DNA of 60,171 nucleotides from Burkholderiales bacterium (GTDB taxonomy: Bacteria > Pseudomonadota > Gammaproteobacteria > Burkholderiales > Burkholderiaceae_C), in assembly GCA_947451035.1 (NCBI GenBank), contig CANFXR010000005.1:1-60171 (forward strand). The letters run 5' to 3'. The notes beneath the pieces were generated by a model, which saw only the letters and a list, made by a program, of their open reading frames with translations, was not told the DNA's origin and made no database searches. A program made the position numbers and the translations under genes. Each line of letters begins with the position of its first letter. Position 1 is the stretch's first letter. Below are positions 19,927-29,441 of the stretch, piece after piece.

Positions 19927-20616
19927 ATGAAGGTCAAATCCAAAAGCAAGAAGATCAACAAGGCGTGGCTGCTCGATCACCTGAACGACACCTACGTCAA
20001 GTTGGCCAAAAAAGAGGGCTTTCGCGCCCGTGCCGCCTACAAGTTGAAGGAGATCGACGAGACGCTGGGCTTGTTCAAGCCTGGGCAGGTCGTCGTCGAT
20101 CTGGGCGCCGCTCCGGGAGCTTGGAGTCAGTACGTGCGCCGCAGGCTCTCATCGAAGGTCTCTGACGTGGTGGGGGCGGCCCTGGGGCCGCTCAATGGCA
20201 CCATCATTGCCCTCGACATCCTGGATTTCGAGCCCATCGAGGGGGTGGTCTTCATTCAGGGCGACTTCCGTGACGAGGAAGTCCTGCAGCGGCTCGAACT
20301 GGCGGTCACCGGCCGTCCGGTGGACGTGGTGATCTCCGATCTGGCGCCCAACTTGTCTGGCATCGCCAGTTCGGACGCAGCCCGGGTGGAGCATCTGGTC
20401 GAACTGGCCGTTGATTTCGCCACACGGCACCTGACCGAGGGCGGCACTTTGGTGTGCAAGGTTTTCCACAGCGGCAACTACAGCCAACTCGTGGATCTTC
20501 TCAAATCGAGATTTCGCACGGTCAAGCCCATCAAGCCCAAGGCCTCGAGGGACAAATCGTCAGAAACTTTTCTCGTCGCTGTCGGTCTCAGAAAGGGCGA
20601 TCACTCAAACGGCTGA
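19927..20616 (+). CDS. rlmE: 23S rRNA (uridine-2552-2'-O)-methyltransferase
   Basis: A 229-residue RlmE/RrmJ (FtsJ) enzyme that methylates U2552 in the A loop during late 50S assembly. The basic N-terminus is followed by RARAAYKLKEID with the first catalytic lysine. The SAM motif is VVVDLGAAPGAWSQY, the catalytic aspartate is in VISDLAPN, and lysine (LVCKVFHSG) and glutamate (SSETFLVA) complete the K-D-K-E set. Start ATG 19927. It precedes ftsH, the classic ftsJ-ftsH arrangement. Confidence 0.97.
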   Translation: MKVKSKSKKINKAWLLDHLNDTYVKLAKKEGFRARAAYKLKEIDETLGLFKPGQVVVDLGAAPGAWSQYVRRRLSSKVSDVVGAALGPLNGTIIALDILDFEPIEGVVFIQGDFRDEEVLQRLELAVTGRPVDVVISDLAPNLSGIASSDAARVEHLVELAVDFATRHLTEGGTLVCKVFHSGNYSQLVDLLKSRFRTVKPIKPKASRDKSSETFLVAVGLRKGDHSNG

Positions 20617-20768
20617 GCGCGGGGGGTTTATGTTCGGTTCAACGCCCGACCGCCGGCATGGTTTACACGTTCTTGGGGGCTTGTGTCGCATAAACTCGTT
20701 CCCATATGGCAGATGAGTCGCCGCCTCGGGCGACGGCTGGTTTGTCGGAATAAACAACTGGAGCTGCG

Positions 20769-22670
20769 GTGAACAATCAATGGTTCTCGAAGGTGGCTGT
20801 TTGGCTCGTGATTGCTTTGGTGCTTTTCACGGTGTTCAAGCAGTTTGATCGCAGCGCGGCCTCGGGCAGCCAGATCGGATACTCGGATTTTCTGGAAGAA
20901 GTCCGCAGCAAGCGGGTCAAGGCTGTGACCTTGCAGGAAGGTCCTTCGGGCACCGAGATCATCGCAACGACCAACGATGACAAGCGCTTGCGCAGCACGG
21001 CCACCTACCTGGACCGTGGTCTCGTGGGCGACCTCATCAACAACGGCGTCAAGTTTGACGTCAAGCCGCGCGAAGAACCGTCGCTGCTGATGAACATCCT
21101 GGTCTCCTGGGGTCCCATGCTGTTGTTGATCGGCGTGTGGATCTACTTCATGCGCCAGATGCAAGGCGGAGGCAAGGGCGGTGCGTTCAGTTTTGGCAAG
21201 TCCAAGGCCCGCATGCTCGATGAGGCCAACAACACCACCACTTTCGCTGACGTTGCCGGGTGCGATGAGGCCAAGGAAGAGGTCAAGGAACTCGTTGACT
21301 TCTTGAAGGACCCTCAGCGGTTCCAGAAGTTGGGTGGGCGCATCCCGCGAGGTGTGTTGCTCGTCGGCCCCCCGGGAACCGGCAAGACCTTGCTGGCCAA
21401 GGCGATTGCCGGCGAGGCGAAGGTGCCGTTCTTCAGCATCTCCGGGTCCGACTTCGTTGAAATGTTTGTCGGCGTCGGCGCCGCTCGCGTGCGTGACATG
21501 TTCGAGCAGGCCAAGAAGAGCGCGCCTTGCATCATCTTCGTTGACGAAATCGACGCTGTCGGTCGCCACCGCGGTGCGGGATTGGGCGGCGGCAACGACG
21601 AGCGCGAGCAGACCCTGAACCAGATGTTGGTCGAGATGGATGGTTTCGAAACCAATCTGGGCGTCATCGTGATGGCGGCGACGAACCGGCCTGACATTCT
21701 TGACCCCGCATTGCTGCGTCCGGGACGCTTTGACCGTCAGGTCTATGTGACGCTGCCCGATGTTCGCGGGCGTGAGCAGATCCTGAATGTGCACATGCGC
21801 AAGGTGCCTGTGGGGCAAGATATCCGCGCTGACATCCTGGCCCGAGGCACACCTGGTTTTTCGGGTGCGGATCTGGCCAATCTGGTCAACGAGGCGGCGC
21901 TGTTTGCTGCGCGCCGCGCCGGCCGGGTGGTCGAGATGATCGACTTCGAGAAGGCCAAGGACAAGATCATGATGGGCCCCGAGCGCAAGTCGATGATCAT
22001 GCCGGAGGAGGAACGCAGGAACACCGCGTATCACGAGTCCGGTCATACCTTGGTGGCCAAGTTGATGCCCAAGACCGATCCGGTGCACAAGGTGACGGTC
22101 ATCCCGCGTGGTCGTGCGCTGGGTGTGACGATGCAGCTGCCTGAAGGCGACAGGTACAGCCTCGACAAGGAGCGGATGCTCTCGACCATCTCGGTCCTGT
22201 TTGGGGGCCGTATTGCCGAAGAGGTGTTCATGCACCAGATGACGACGGGGGCCAGCAACGATTTCGAGCGTGCGACTCAAATTGCGCGCGACATGGTCAC
22301 GCGCTACGGCATGAGCGACGAACTCGGTCCCATGGTCTACGCCGAGAACGAGGGAGAGGTCTTCCTGGGGCGCTCCGTGACGAAGCAGGTCAATGTGTCC
22401 GAGCAGACGATGCAAAAGGTCGACGGGGTCATCCGTCGCATCATCGATGAGCAATACGCGATCGCGCGCAAGCACATCGAGGGCAACCAGGACAAGATTC
22501 ATGCCCTGGCGAAGGCACTGCTGGAATGGGAGACCATCGACAGCGACCAGATTGACGACATCATGAAGGGCGATGCCCCCCGCGCGCCGAAGGATTGGAC
22601 CGGACCATCCAACCGGCCCAGTGGTCCGGCTGCACCCGTGACCACGGACAGCACGCCGGCCGTGGCTTGA
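20769..22670 (+). CDS. ftsH: ATP-dependent zinc metalloprotease FtsH
   Basis: A 633-residue inner-membrane AAA+ protease that degrades membrane proteins and regulators. It has two N-terminal membrane helices (residues about 7-25 and 105-125) around a periplasmic loop. Walker A is GPPGTGKT, Walker B is CIIFVDEID, and the second region of homology follows near residue 310. The zinc site HESGH lies near residue 421. The GTG at 20769 is the only sensible start. A GC hairpin follows the gene. Confidence 0.98.
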   Translation: MNNQWFSKVAVWLVIALVLFTVFKQFDRSAASGSQIGYSDFLEEVRSKRVKAVTLQEGPSGTEIIATTNDDKRLRSTATYLDRGLVGDLINNGVKFDVKPREEPSLLMNILVSWGPMLLLIGVWIYFMRQMQGGGKGGAFSFGKSKARMLDEANNTTTFADVAGCDEAKEEVKELVDFLKDPQRFQKLGGRIPRGVLLVGPPGTGKTLLAKAIAGEAKVPFFSISGSDFVEMFVGVGAARVRDMFEQAKKSAPCIIFVDEIDAVGRHRGAGLGGGNDEREQTLNQMLVEMDGFETNLGVIVMAATNRPDILDPALLRPGRFDRQVYVTLPDVRGREQILNVHMRKVPVGQDIRADILARGTPGFSGADLANLVNEAALFAARRAGRVVEMIDFEKAKDKIMMGPERKSMIMPEEERRNTAYHESGHTLVAKLMPKTDPVHKVTVIPRGRALGVTMQLPEGDRYSLDKERMLSTISVLFGGRIAEEVFMHQMTTGASNDFERATQIARDMVTRYGMSDELGPMVYAENEGEVFLGRSVTKQVNVSEQTMQKVDGVIRRIIDEQYAIARKHIEGNQDKIHALAKALLEWETIDSDQIDDIMKGDAPRAPKDWTGPSNRPSGPAAPVTTDSTPAVA

Positions 22671-22692
22671 GCGTGACTCTTTGATCGAGATG

Positions 22693-22714
22693 ACGGGGCT
22701 TCGGCCCCGTTTCC
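22693..22714 (+). terminator. Hairpin terminator after ftsH
   Basis: ACGGGGC (22693-22699) and GCCCCGT (22704-22710) form a perfect stem with a TTCG tetraloop, followed by TTCCGTTTC. The T tract is short, so termination may be partial. Confidence 0.7.
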
Positions 22715-22748
22715 GTTTCATTTGACCCTCGCATTGAGTCATCGCCCC

Positions 22749-23606
22749 ATGTTCTGGCAGACCGCACGCCATCGCCTCGATCTGAGTACGCCCAAGGTGA
22801 TGGGGATCGTCAACGTCACGCCGGACTCGTTCTCGGACGGCGGAGCGTTTGCATCAACGGCGGCGGCGGTCGAGTACTGCCGGCGGTTGGTCGATGAAGG
22901 CGCCGACATCCTCGACATCGGGGGGGAGTCCAGCCGACCCGGCGCGCAGTCGGTCTCCCTGGAGACAGAGCGGCAGCGGGTGCTGCCCGTGCTCGAGGTG
23001 GCTCTGACGATGGGCTGTGCCGTGTCGCTCGACACCACCAAGCCGGCCCTGATGTCCGAAGCGCTCGCCATGGGCCTCGACATCGTGAACGACATCAACT
23101 CGTTGAGCGCCCCGGGTGCCGTGGAGATCGTTGCTGCGCAGCCTCTTTGCGGCGTGTGCCTGATGCACATGCGCGGCAATCCGGCTTCCATGCAGTCGTT
23201 GGCGGTTTACGGTGACGTTGTGATTGAAGTCAGGAGCGCCCTGGCCTTCAGGGTTGCTGCACTGAGGGCCGCGGGGGTCCACTCGGAGCGTATTGTTCTC
23301 GACCCCGGGATCGGTTTCGGCAAGAGCGTCGAACACAACCTGGACCTGCTCAGGCGTCAGCGCGAACTGCTCAGCCTCGGTTTCCCATTGCTGACCGGGT
23401 GGTCCCGGAAATCGTCTCTTGGCGCGATCACGGGCCGCGACACTGCTGGGAGGCTGGCTGCGAGTCTTTCGGCCGCGATGGCGTCAGCGCTCAATGGAGC
23501 CAGTATCGTGCGCGTGCACGATGTCGCGGCGACCGTTGATGCGCTGAAAATTCTGCTGGCGGCCGGTTTGCTGGCGGCCGGTTCCAACCAATCCAAAGAC
23601 AAATAG
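22749..23606 (+). CDS. folP: Dihydropteroate synthase
   Basis: A 285-residue enzyme joining p-aminobenzoate to dihydropterin pyrophosphate in folate synthesis, the target of sulfonamides. The signature VMGIVNVTPDSFSDGG is near residues 17-32. DILDIGGESSRPGA and LDPGIGFGKSVEHN follow, and the SRKS loop is in TGWSRKSSLGAI. The ATG at 22749 (MFWQTARHRLDLS) matches the family N-terminus; a TTG nine codons earlier is less likely. It ends three bases before glmM, the conserved ftsH-folP-glmM order. Confidence 0.97.
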   Translation: MFWQTARHRLDLSTPKVMGIVNVTPDSFSDGGAFASTAAAVEYCRRLVDEGADILDIGGESSRPGAQSVSLETERQRVLPVLEVALTMGCAVSLDTTKPALMSEALAMGLDIVNDINSLSAPGAVEIVAAQPLCGVCLMHMRGNPASMQSLAVYGDVVIEVRSALAFRVAALRAAGVHSERIVLDPGIGFGKSVEHNLDLLRRQRELLSLGFPLLTGWSRKSSLGAITGRDTAGRLAASLSAAMASALNGASIVRVHDVAATVDALKILLAAGLLAAGSNQSKDK

Positions 23607-23609
23607 AAC

Positions 23610-24962
23610 ATGAGCAGACTGCTTTTTGGGACGGATGGCATTCGCGGTACCGTGGGCCAAAGCCCCATCACTCCCGATCTGATGCTCCGGCTGGGGCATT
23701 CGGTCGGCCGGGTGCTCAAGGCCTCGTTTGCCAAGCCCACGGTGCTGATCGGCAAGGACACCCGCATCTCGGGATACATGATCGAATCGGCGCTCGAGGC
23801 GGGTTTTGCCTCTGCTGGCGTCGATGTGCTGTTGACCGGCCCGCTTCCCACTCCGGGGGTTGCCTATCTCACGCGCGCACTCAGACTCAGCTTGGGCGTG
23901 GTCATCAGCGCCTCGCACAACCCATTTTTCGACAACGGGATCAAATTCTTCTCGGCATCAGGCGAAAAGCTCAGCGATGCATGGGAGGCGAATGTCGAGG
24001 CCATGCTGGAGCAGCCTGCGCAGTGGGTTGACTCCGCGGCGCTTGGCAAGGCCCGGCGGTTGGACGATGCCCGAGGGCGCTACATCGAGTTTTGCAAGAG
24101 TACGTTTGCCGGTGATCTCACGCTGCGCGGCTTGAAGGTCGTCGTCGATGCTGCGCATGGCGCTGCCTACCAGGTCGCACCCGAGGTGTTCCACGAACTG
24201 GGCGCCGAAGTGGTGCCCATTGGCTGCAGCCCCGATGGCTACAACATCAATGCCGGGTTTGGCGCCACCGATCCCGCCGCGTTGGTAAAGGCCGTCAGGG
24301 AATCGGGGGCGCACTATGGCGTGGCGCTGGACGGCGATGCCGACCGGTTGCAGATCGTCGACGCCACCGGGAGGCTTTTCAACGGCGACGAGTTGCTTTA
24401 CGCCTTGGTGGCCGATCGCCTTTCACAAGGGCAACCCGTAGCGGGCGTGGTCGGCACGCTGATGACGAACCTCGCCGTTGAACTCGCACTGCGCAAAGAC
24501 GGCGTGGACTTCGTCCGTGCCCGAGTCGGTGATCGGTATGTGCTCGAGGAACTGCTTTCGCGGGGCTGGACGCTGGGCGGCGAGGGGTCCGGGCACATCC
24601 TGGCGCTGGATCGCCACTCGACGGGGGACGGCATCATCAGCGCGCTCCAGATTTTCCAGGCGGTGATCCGCAGCGGCAGGTCACTTGCTGATCAACTGGA
24701 CCGCGTGAAGCTGTTTCCCCAAACGCTGATCAACGTCGAGACCCGGCCGGGCTTTGACTGGCGTCGCCACCCACCCTTGCTGCAGATGCAGCAGTCGATC
24801 GAGGCAGAACTTGGCAGTTCAGGGCGAATCCTGATTCGTCCATCCGGCACCGAGCCGGTGCTTCGCGTCATGGTCGAGGCAGACGACGCGCGCCTTGCAG
24901 CGTCCTGTGCTCGCAGGCTGGCCGATTCGGTTCAGGTGCCGTCGGCCGCGGGCACCCCCTGA
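23610..24962 (+). CDS. glmM: Phosphoglucosamine mutase
   Basis: A 450-residue alpha-D-phosphohexomutase converting glucosamine-6-phosphate to glucosamine-1-phosphate for peptidoglycan and LPS. It starts at the signature [12 protein letters not shown]. The phosphoserine loop is [17 protein letters not shown] near residue 100. The metal-binding loop is LDGDADR, the sugar loop is GEGSGHIL, and the phosphate-binding [14 protein letters not shown] closes the protein. It starts just after folP and is co-transcribed with it. Confidence 0.98.
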   Translation: MSRLLFGTDGIRGTVGQSPITPDLMLRLGHSVGRVLKASFAKPTVLIGKDTRISGYMIESALEAGFASAGVDVLLTGPLPTPGVAYLTRALRLSLGVVISASHNPFFDNGIKFFSASGEKLSDAWEANVEAMLEQPAQWVDSAALGKARRLDDARGRYIEFCKSTFAGDLTLRGLKVVVDAAHGAAYQVAPEVFHELGAEVVPIGCSPDGYNINAGFGATDPAALVKAVRESGAHYGVALDGDADRLQIVDATGRLFNGDELLYALVADRLSQGQPVAGVVGTLMTNLAVELALRKDGVDFVRARVGDRYVLEELLSRGWTLGGEGSGHILALDRHSTGDGIISALQIFQAVIRSGRSLADQLDRVKLFPQTLINVETRPGFDWRRHPPLLQMQQSIEAELGSSGRILIRPSGTEPVLRVMVEADDARLAASCARRLADSVQVPSAAGTP

Positions 24963-25266
24963 TCCCCCAGCCTTTCGCTTGGTGATCGTGAGACCTTCGG
25001 CTGGCAATCTTCGGTGGCTGCCCGAGGCGATCGACACGGCACGGCGTCGTGCCCGACTTGGCCACGCACCGTGAGGCTTGGCCCGCCTTGCGGGTCATCT
25101 GAAGGCACGCTGCAGGGTGCCGCCGGGTGTCAAAGGCGGGCCAGCCTTGTCACAACCTGGTCACGAACCTGTCTTAAAGTGAAAAAGTCTGCGATGAAGT
25201 TCATCTGCAGCGTCACTTTCGGCACTGCTGTGCACCAAGCGAGCCGTTGCCCGATACGGAGAAATT
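24963..25266. other. glmM-pstC intergenic region with Pho box and possible pstS leader remnant
   Basis: About 300 bp. The first 180 bp show nothing recognisable. A three-unit Pho box occupies 25146-25178. Just after it, a short frame reads GTG AAA AAG TCT GCG ATG AAG TTC and continues as a signal-peptide-like start for about 18 codons ([18 protein letters not shown]). It then loses that character before the pstC start, where a substrate-binding protein gene pstS would be expected. Confidence 0.6.
25146..25178 (+). promoter_or_regulatory. Pho box (PhoB-binding site), three tandem 11-mers
   Basis: CTTGTCACAAC, CTGGTCACGAA and CCTGTCTTAAA follow each other in an exact 11-base register, as in PhoB operators (CTGTCATAWAW repeats). 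It lies about 90 bp upstream of pstC and heads the operon that itself encodes PhoB and PhoR, predicting autoregulated induction under phosphate limitation. Confidence 0.8.
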
Positions 25267-26286
25267 GTGTCTTCCACCATGCCGCAAGCTCGATATGTTG
25301 AGGACAGCCTCGAACGCTTTGGACCGACTGGCGGCCCCCCCTCAATGAGAAAAACATCGCCCTGGATCGACAAAGTCTTTTCCGGACTGGCGCACGGCGC
25401 CGCACTCCTGACACTGACGCTGCTGGCTGCCATCATCATTTCGCTGGTGATCGGGGCATGGCCAGCCATCGCGGAATACGGGGTGTCATTTTTGTGGCGC
25501 AGCGAATGGGATCCTGTTCAAAACCAGTTTGGCGGCCTGGTGATGATCTACGGCACGGTGATGACCTCCCTCATCGCCTTGTTGATTGCGGTTCCGGTCA
25601 GCTTCGGAATCGCGCTGTTTCTGACCGAGCTGTCTCCCAATTGGTTGCGTCGGCCTCTGGGCATCGCGGTGGAACTGCTGGCGGCGGTTCCTTCGATCGT
25701 CTACGGGATGTGGGGGTTGCTGGTTTTCAGCCCCGTCCTGTCCAAGTATGTCCAGCAACCGCTGCAAGGGTTGCTCTCAGACGTCCCGTTCCTGCGCGGT
25801 CTGGTGTCCGGCTCTCCTGTGGGGATCGGCATTCTTTCCGCTGGGGTGATCCTGGCCATCATGATCATTCCGTTCATCGCCTCGGTGATGAGAGACGTCT
25901 TTGAAGTCACCCCGGGAATGCTGAAGGAGTCTGCGTACGCCCTTGGGTCTACGACCTGGGAGGTGGTTTACAAGGTGGTCTTGCCTTTTACCAAGACGGG
26001 AGTCATCGGCGGGATCATGCTGGGCCTGGGGCGTGCGATCGGAGAGACGATGGCGGTGACCTTCGTGATCGGCAACTTCAATCAGTTGAACAGCCTGTCC
26101 CTGTTTGAGGCCGCCAACAGCATCACATCGGCCCTGGCCAATGAATTTGCAGAGGCGGCTCCGGGGCTGCATCAGGCGTCGCTGATTTATCTTGGCCTCG
26201 TGCTGTTCTTCATCACCTTCGTGGTGCTTTCGCTGTCCAAGCTGTTGCTCAGTCGCTTGCAAAAGCGAGAAGGGAGCTCTTCATGA
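25267..26286 (+). CDS. pstC: Phosphate ABC transporter permease PstC
   Basis: A 339-residue inner-membrane permease with six main helices and the BPD_transp_1 coupling loop near [20 protein letters not shown] and [12 protein letters not shown]. With PstA and PstB it forms the high-affinity phosphate channel. The GTG at 25267 is chosen because GGAG (25258-25261) precedes it by five bases. It overlaps pstA by four bases (ATGA). A periplasmic PstS is missing from its normal place upstream. Confidence 0.96.
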   Translation: MSSTMPQARYVEDSLERFGPTGGPPSMRKTSPWIDKVFSGLAHGAALLTLTLLAAIIISLVIGAWPAIAEYGVSFLWRSEWDPVQNQFGGLVMIYGTVMTSLIALLIAVPVSFGIALFLTELSPNWLRRPLGIAVELLAAVPSIVYGMWGLLVFSPVLSKYVQQPLQGLLSDVPFLRGLVSGSPVGIGILSAGVILAIMIIPFIASVMRDVFEVTPGMLKESAYALGSTTWEVVYKVVLPFTKTGVIGGIMLGLGRAIGETMAVTFVIGNFNQLNSLSLFEAANSITSALANEFAEAAPGLHQASLIYLGLVLFFITFVVLSLSKLLLSRLQKREGSSS

Positions 26287-27152
26287 GCGATGCCGTTTCC
26301 CTGCAGGCATCCCGCCTCGCGAGGCACAAGTACCGCAAGATGGTCAACGTTGTTGCCTTGGTGCTGTCCATGGCGGCGATGGCCTTTGGCCTTTTCTGGC
26401 TGATCTGGATCCTGATCGAGACCGTTCGACTCGGGATCGGGGGGCTGACCCTGGCCATCTTCACCGAAATGACCCCACCCCCCATGGCGGACTCCGGCGG
26501 GTTGCTCAACGCCATCGCCGGTTCGCTGGTGATGGTCACGCTCGCCACCTTGCTGGGCACCCCGATCGGCGTCCTCGCGGGTATTTATCTGGCCGAGTAT
26601 GGAAATAAAACAAACCTTGGTGCCATCACCAGATTCATCAACGACATATTGTTGTCAGCACCGTCGATCGTCATTGGACTGTTCATCTACTCGGTCGTGG
26701 TTGCGCCCATGAAGTCATTTTCTGCCTACGCTGGGATATTGGCATTGGCGCTGATCGTGATTCCGGTGGTCATCAGAACCACCGAGAACATGCTGATGCT
26801 GATCCCCGGCTCGCTGCGCGAGGCTGCGTACGCCCTGGGGACGCCCAAATGGAAAGTCATCATGAGCATCACGCTGAAATCCGCCCGCGCTGGCGTGATC
26901 ACGGGTGTACTGCTGGCGGTGGCTCGAATCTCCGGAGAGACCGCACCCTTGCTGTTCACTGCACTCTCGAATCAATTCTGGTCATCGAACCTCGGCGATC
27001 CGACAGCCAGTCTGCCGGTCACGATATTCAAGTTTGCACTCAGCCCCTACGAGAATTGGCAAAAATTGGCGTGGGCGGGGGTGTTTCTCATCACGACTGG
27101 GGTTCTGGTGCTCAACATAATTGCCAGAGTTCTTTTCAGAAACAAGAGCTGA
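26283..27152 (+). CDS. pstA: Phosphate ABC transporter permease PstA
   Basis: A 289-residue partner permease with an N-terminal helix ([21 protein letters not shown]), a periplasmic loop, and a core of five helices. The EAA-type coupling loop is [21 protein letters not shown], followed by [14 protein letters not shown]. It starts within the end of pstC, so the two are translationally coupled. Full length for the family. Confidence 0.97.
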   Translation: MSDAVSLQASRLARHKYRKMVNVVALVLSMAAMAFGLFWLIWILIETVRLGIGGLTLAIFTEMTPPPMADSGGLLNAIAGSLVMVTLATLLGTPIGVLAGIYLAEYGNKTNLGAITRFINDILLSAPSIVIGLFIYSVVVAPMKSFSAYAGILALALIVIPVVIRTTENMLMLIPGSLREAAYALGTPKWKVIMSITLKSARAGVITGVLLAVARISGETAPLLFTALSNQFWSSNLGDPTASLPVTIFKFALSPYENWQKLAWAGVFLITTGVLVLNIIARVLFRNKS

Positions 27153-27170
27153 TCCAAGGAATCATCCGTC

Positions 27171-27956
27171 ATGGACCAAAAAGTCGACATTCCAGCCACC
27201 GAGAAGATCAAGATTTCCGTCAGGAACTTGAATTTTTTCTACGGCAAGTTTCATGCTCTAAAGAATATCAACATCGAAATTCCCGAGAAGAAGGTCACCG
27301 CATTTATCGGTCCTTCCGGGTGTGGCAAGTCCACCTTGCTGCGCACCTTCAACCGAATGTTCGAGTTGTATCCAGAGCAGCGGGCGGAAGGCGAGATCCT
27401 TCTGGATGGTGAGAACATCATCAATTCGAAGCAGGATGTCTCATTGCTTCGTGCTAGGGTGGGCATGGTCTTTCAAAAGCCGACACCGTTCCCGATGTCG
27501 ATTTATGACAACATCGCATTCGGCGTCAAATTGTTCGAGAATCTTCCCCGGATAGAGATGGATGAGCGGGTGGAGTGGGCGCTCAAGAAGGCCGCCTTGT
27601 GGACCGAGGTGAAAGACAAGTTGAACCAAAGTGGTTCAGGCTTGTCGGGGGGTCAGCAGCAAAGGCTCTGTATCGCCAGAGGTATTGCCATCAAGCCCGA
27701 AATTCTTCTGCTAGACGAGCCATGCTCCGCGCTGGACCCCATTTCTACCGGCAAGATTGAAGAGCTGATTCACGAATTGAAGTTCGACTACACCGTGCTC
27801 ATCGTGACGCACAACATGCAGCAGGCGGCTCGCAGTTCCGATTACACCGCCTACATGTACCTTGGGGATTTGGTGGAAATCGGTCCGACGGCTGACATTT
27901 TCATGAAGCCAAAGAAGAAGGATACGGAAGACTACATTACGGGTCGTTTCGGTTGA
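27171..27956 (+). CDS. pstB: Phosphate ABC transporter ATP-binding protein PstB
   Basis: A 261-residue ATPase powering phosphate import. Walker A is GPSGCGKST, the Q loop lies in [14 protein letters not shown], the ABC signature is LSGGQQQR, and Walker B is [13 protein letters not shown], followed by [12 protein letters not shown]. Start ATG 27171, 18 bp after pstA. PstB also takes part in phosphate signalling to PhoR through PhoU. Confidence 0.98.
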   Translation: MDQKVDIPATEKIKISVRNLNFFYGKFHALKNINIEIPEKKVTAFIGPSGCGKSTLLRTFNRMFELYPEQRAEGEILLDGENIINSKQDVSLLRARVGMVFQKPTPFPMSIYDNIAFGVKLFENLPRIEMDERVEWALKKAALWTEVKDKLNQSGSGLSGGQQQRLCIARGIAIKPEILLLDEPCSALDPISTGKIEELIHELKFDYTVLIVTHNMQQAARSSDYTAYMYLGDLVEIGPTADIFMKPKKKDTEDYITGRFG

Positions 27957-27993
27957 TTGGTGTTTGCGTAAATTAATATCGGATGGATTAGCC

Positions 27994-28701
27994 GTGTCAG
28001 AAAAACATTTGTCTACTCAGTTCGATGCCGAGCTCAGCGAAATATCGACCCGCGTTCTGGAAATGGGCGGTCTGGTTGAGTCTCAGGTCGCCCAAGCCAT
28101 TTATGCGCTGACGAATTTCAGCGAGGCGACGGCAACCGAAGTTCTGGTTCGTGAAGAACTGGTGAACACCATGGAGGTGGAAATCGACCGCGCGCTGTCG
28201 AGCATTCTTGCGAGGCGACAGCCGACTGCGCGTGACTTGCGTTTGCTGATTGCCATCAGCAAGAGCATCGCCAATCTCGAGCGGGTGGGCGACGAGGCGG
28301 CGCGCGTGGCGCGCACGGTGCAGCGGCTGATCAGCGCTGGTGTGTCGAGCCGGATGCGGCTTCCCGTGGCTGACTTGAAGTTCGAGTCGGAATTGGCAAT
28401 TGCTCAGTTGCGCAAGGCGCTCGATGCCTTCGCCAGACTCGACGTCGACAAGGCTCTCGAGGTCCTCAAGCAGGATGATCAGATCGATCAGGAATTCGAA
28501 GGCCTGCTGCGCAAGCTCATCACCTTCATGATGGAGGACCCCCGCACGATCTCTTCAAGCATTGATCTGGTGTTTGTTGCGAAGGCGATTGAGCGCGTCG
28601 GAGACCATGCCAAGAACCTCGCGGAGCAGATCATCTACGTCGTCAAGGGTACCGATGTGAGACACAACTCTCTCGAGGCTGTCGAGACCATGGTGCGATG
28701 A
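27994..28701 (+). CDS. phoU: Phosphate signalling complex protein PhoU
   Basis: A 235-residue all-helical protein made of two PhoU repeats. Metal-binding E/D-rich motifs are recognisable, for example NLERVGDEAARVA in the first repeat and IERVGDHAKNLAEQIIY in the second. It links Pst transporter state to PhoR and keeps the regulon off when phosphate is ample. I choose GTG 27994, which gives the family N-terminus (SEKHLSTQFDAELSEIS) and has GGATGG upstream, over a TTG ten codons earlier. Confidence 0.96.
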   Translation: MSEKHLSTQFDAELSEISTRVLEMGGLVESQVAQAIYALTNFSEATATEVLVREELVNTMEVEIDRALSSILARRQPTARDLRLLIAISKSIANLERVGDEAARVARTVQRLISAGVSSRMRLPVADLKFESELAIAQLRKALDAFARLDVDKALEVLKQDDQIDQEFEGLLRKLITFMMEDPRTISSSIDLVFVAKAIERVGDHAKNLAEQIIYVVKGTDVRHNSLEAVETMVR

Positions 28702-28720
28702 AGCAACTCAGGAGCCCAAG

Positions 28721-29422
28721 ATGAGCCGTGTTTTGGTGGTCGAAGACGAGTCGGCAATTGCCGAACTGATATCCATCAACCTGCGCCATGCAGGATACGA
28801 GGTGATCATTGCCGCGACTGCGGATCAGGCACAGGCTCAGGTCGATGGTGTTCTGCCGGATCTGGTGGTTCTGGACTGGATGCTGCCAGGGCAGTCGGGT
28901 CTGGTGCTGGCCAAGCGCTGGCGTGCTCAGGCCCGAACCCGCGATCTTCCGATCATCATGTTGACGGCGCGGGCTGAAGAAGGCGACATGATTTCCGGCC
29001 TCGATGCCGGGGCTGATGACTACCTCACGAAGCCGTTTTCAACCAACGAACTGCTGGCCAGAATCAGGGCCGTCTTGCGTCGCAAGGCTCCGGAAGCACT
29101 CGACACGATGGTGGATGTGGGGGGCCTGAAACTGGACCCTGCCACTCGCCGCGTGTCTAGGGAAGATCGGGAAGTGCGCATCGGCCCGACCGAGTTCCGA
29201 TTGCTGCACTTTTTCATGACGCACCCGGAGCGGGTGCACAGCCGCGCGCAGTTGTTGGACCGGGTTTGGGGCGATCACGTCTTCATTGAGGAGCGCACGG
29301 TCGACGTTCATGTGAAGCGGCTGCGCGAGGCGCTGGACCCGGTAGGTTGCTCCCGAATGATAGAAACCGTGCGCGGAGCTGGTTACCGCCTGACCCAGCA
29401 GGTGCAGGTGCTTTCGGCCTGA
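28721..29422 (+). CDS. phoB: Phosphate regulon response regulator PhoB
   Basis: A 233-residue OmpR-type regulator. The receiver domain has the acidic pair in VVEDESAIAE, the phosphoacceptor in LVVLDWMLPGQSG and the lysine in DYLTKPFS. The C-terminal winged helix carries the recognition region DRVWGDHVFIEERTVDVHVKRLREAL. It binds Pho boxes such as the one at 25146-25178. It lies 20 bp after phoU, in the usual pst-phoU-phoB-phoR order. Confidence 0.98.
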   Translation: MSRVLVVEDESAIAELISINLRHAGYEVIIAATADQAQAQVDGVLPDLVVLDWMLPGQSGLVLAKRWRAQARTRDLPIIMLTARAEEGDMISGLDAGADDYLTKPFSTNELLARIRAVLRRKAPEALDTMVDVGGLKLDPATRRVSREDREVRIGPTEFRLLHFFMTHPERVHSRAQLLDRVWGDHVFIEERTVDVHVKRLREALDPVGCSRMIETVRGAGYRLTQQVQVLSA

Positions 29423-29441
29423 GCGGTCGGGAACCCATCAG

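Noticed and set aside
20628-22772. 714-codon minus-strand ORF opposite ftsH
   Set aside because: Composition typical of antisense frames in GC-rich DNA; FtsH is intact on the plus strand.
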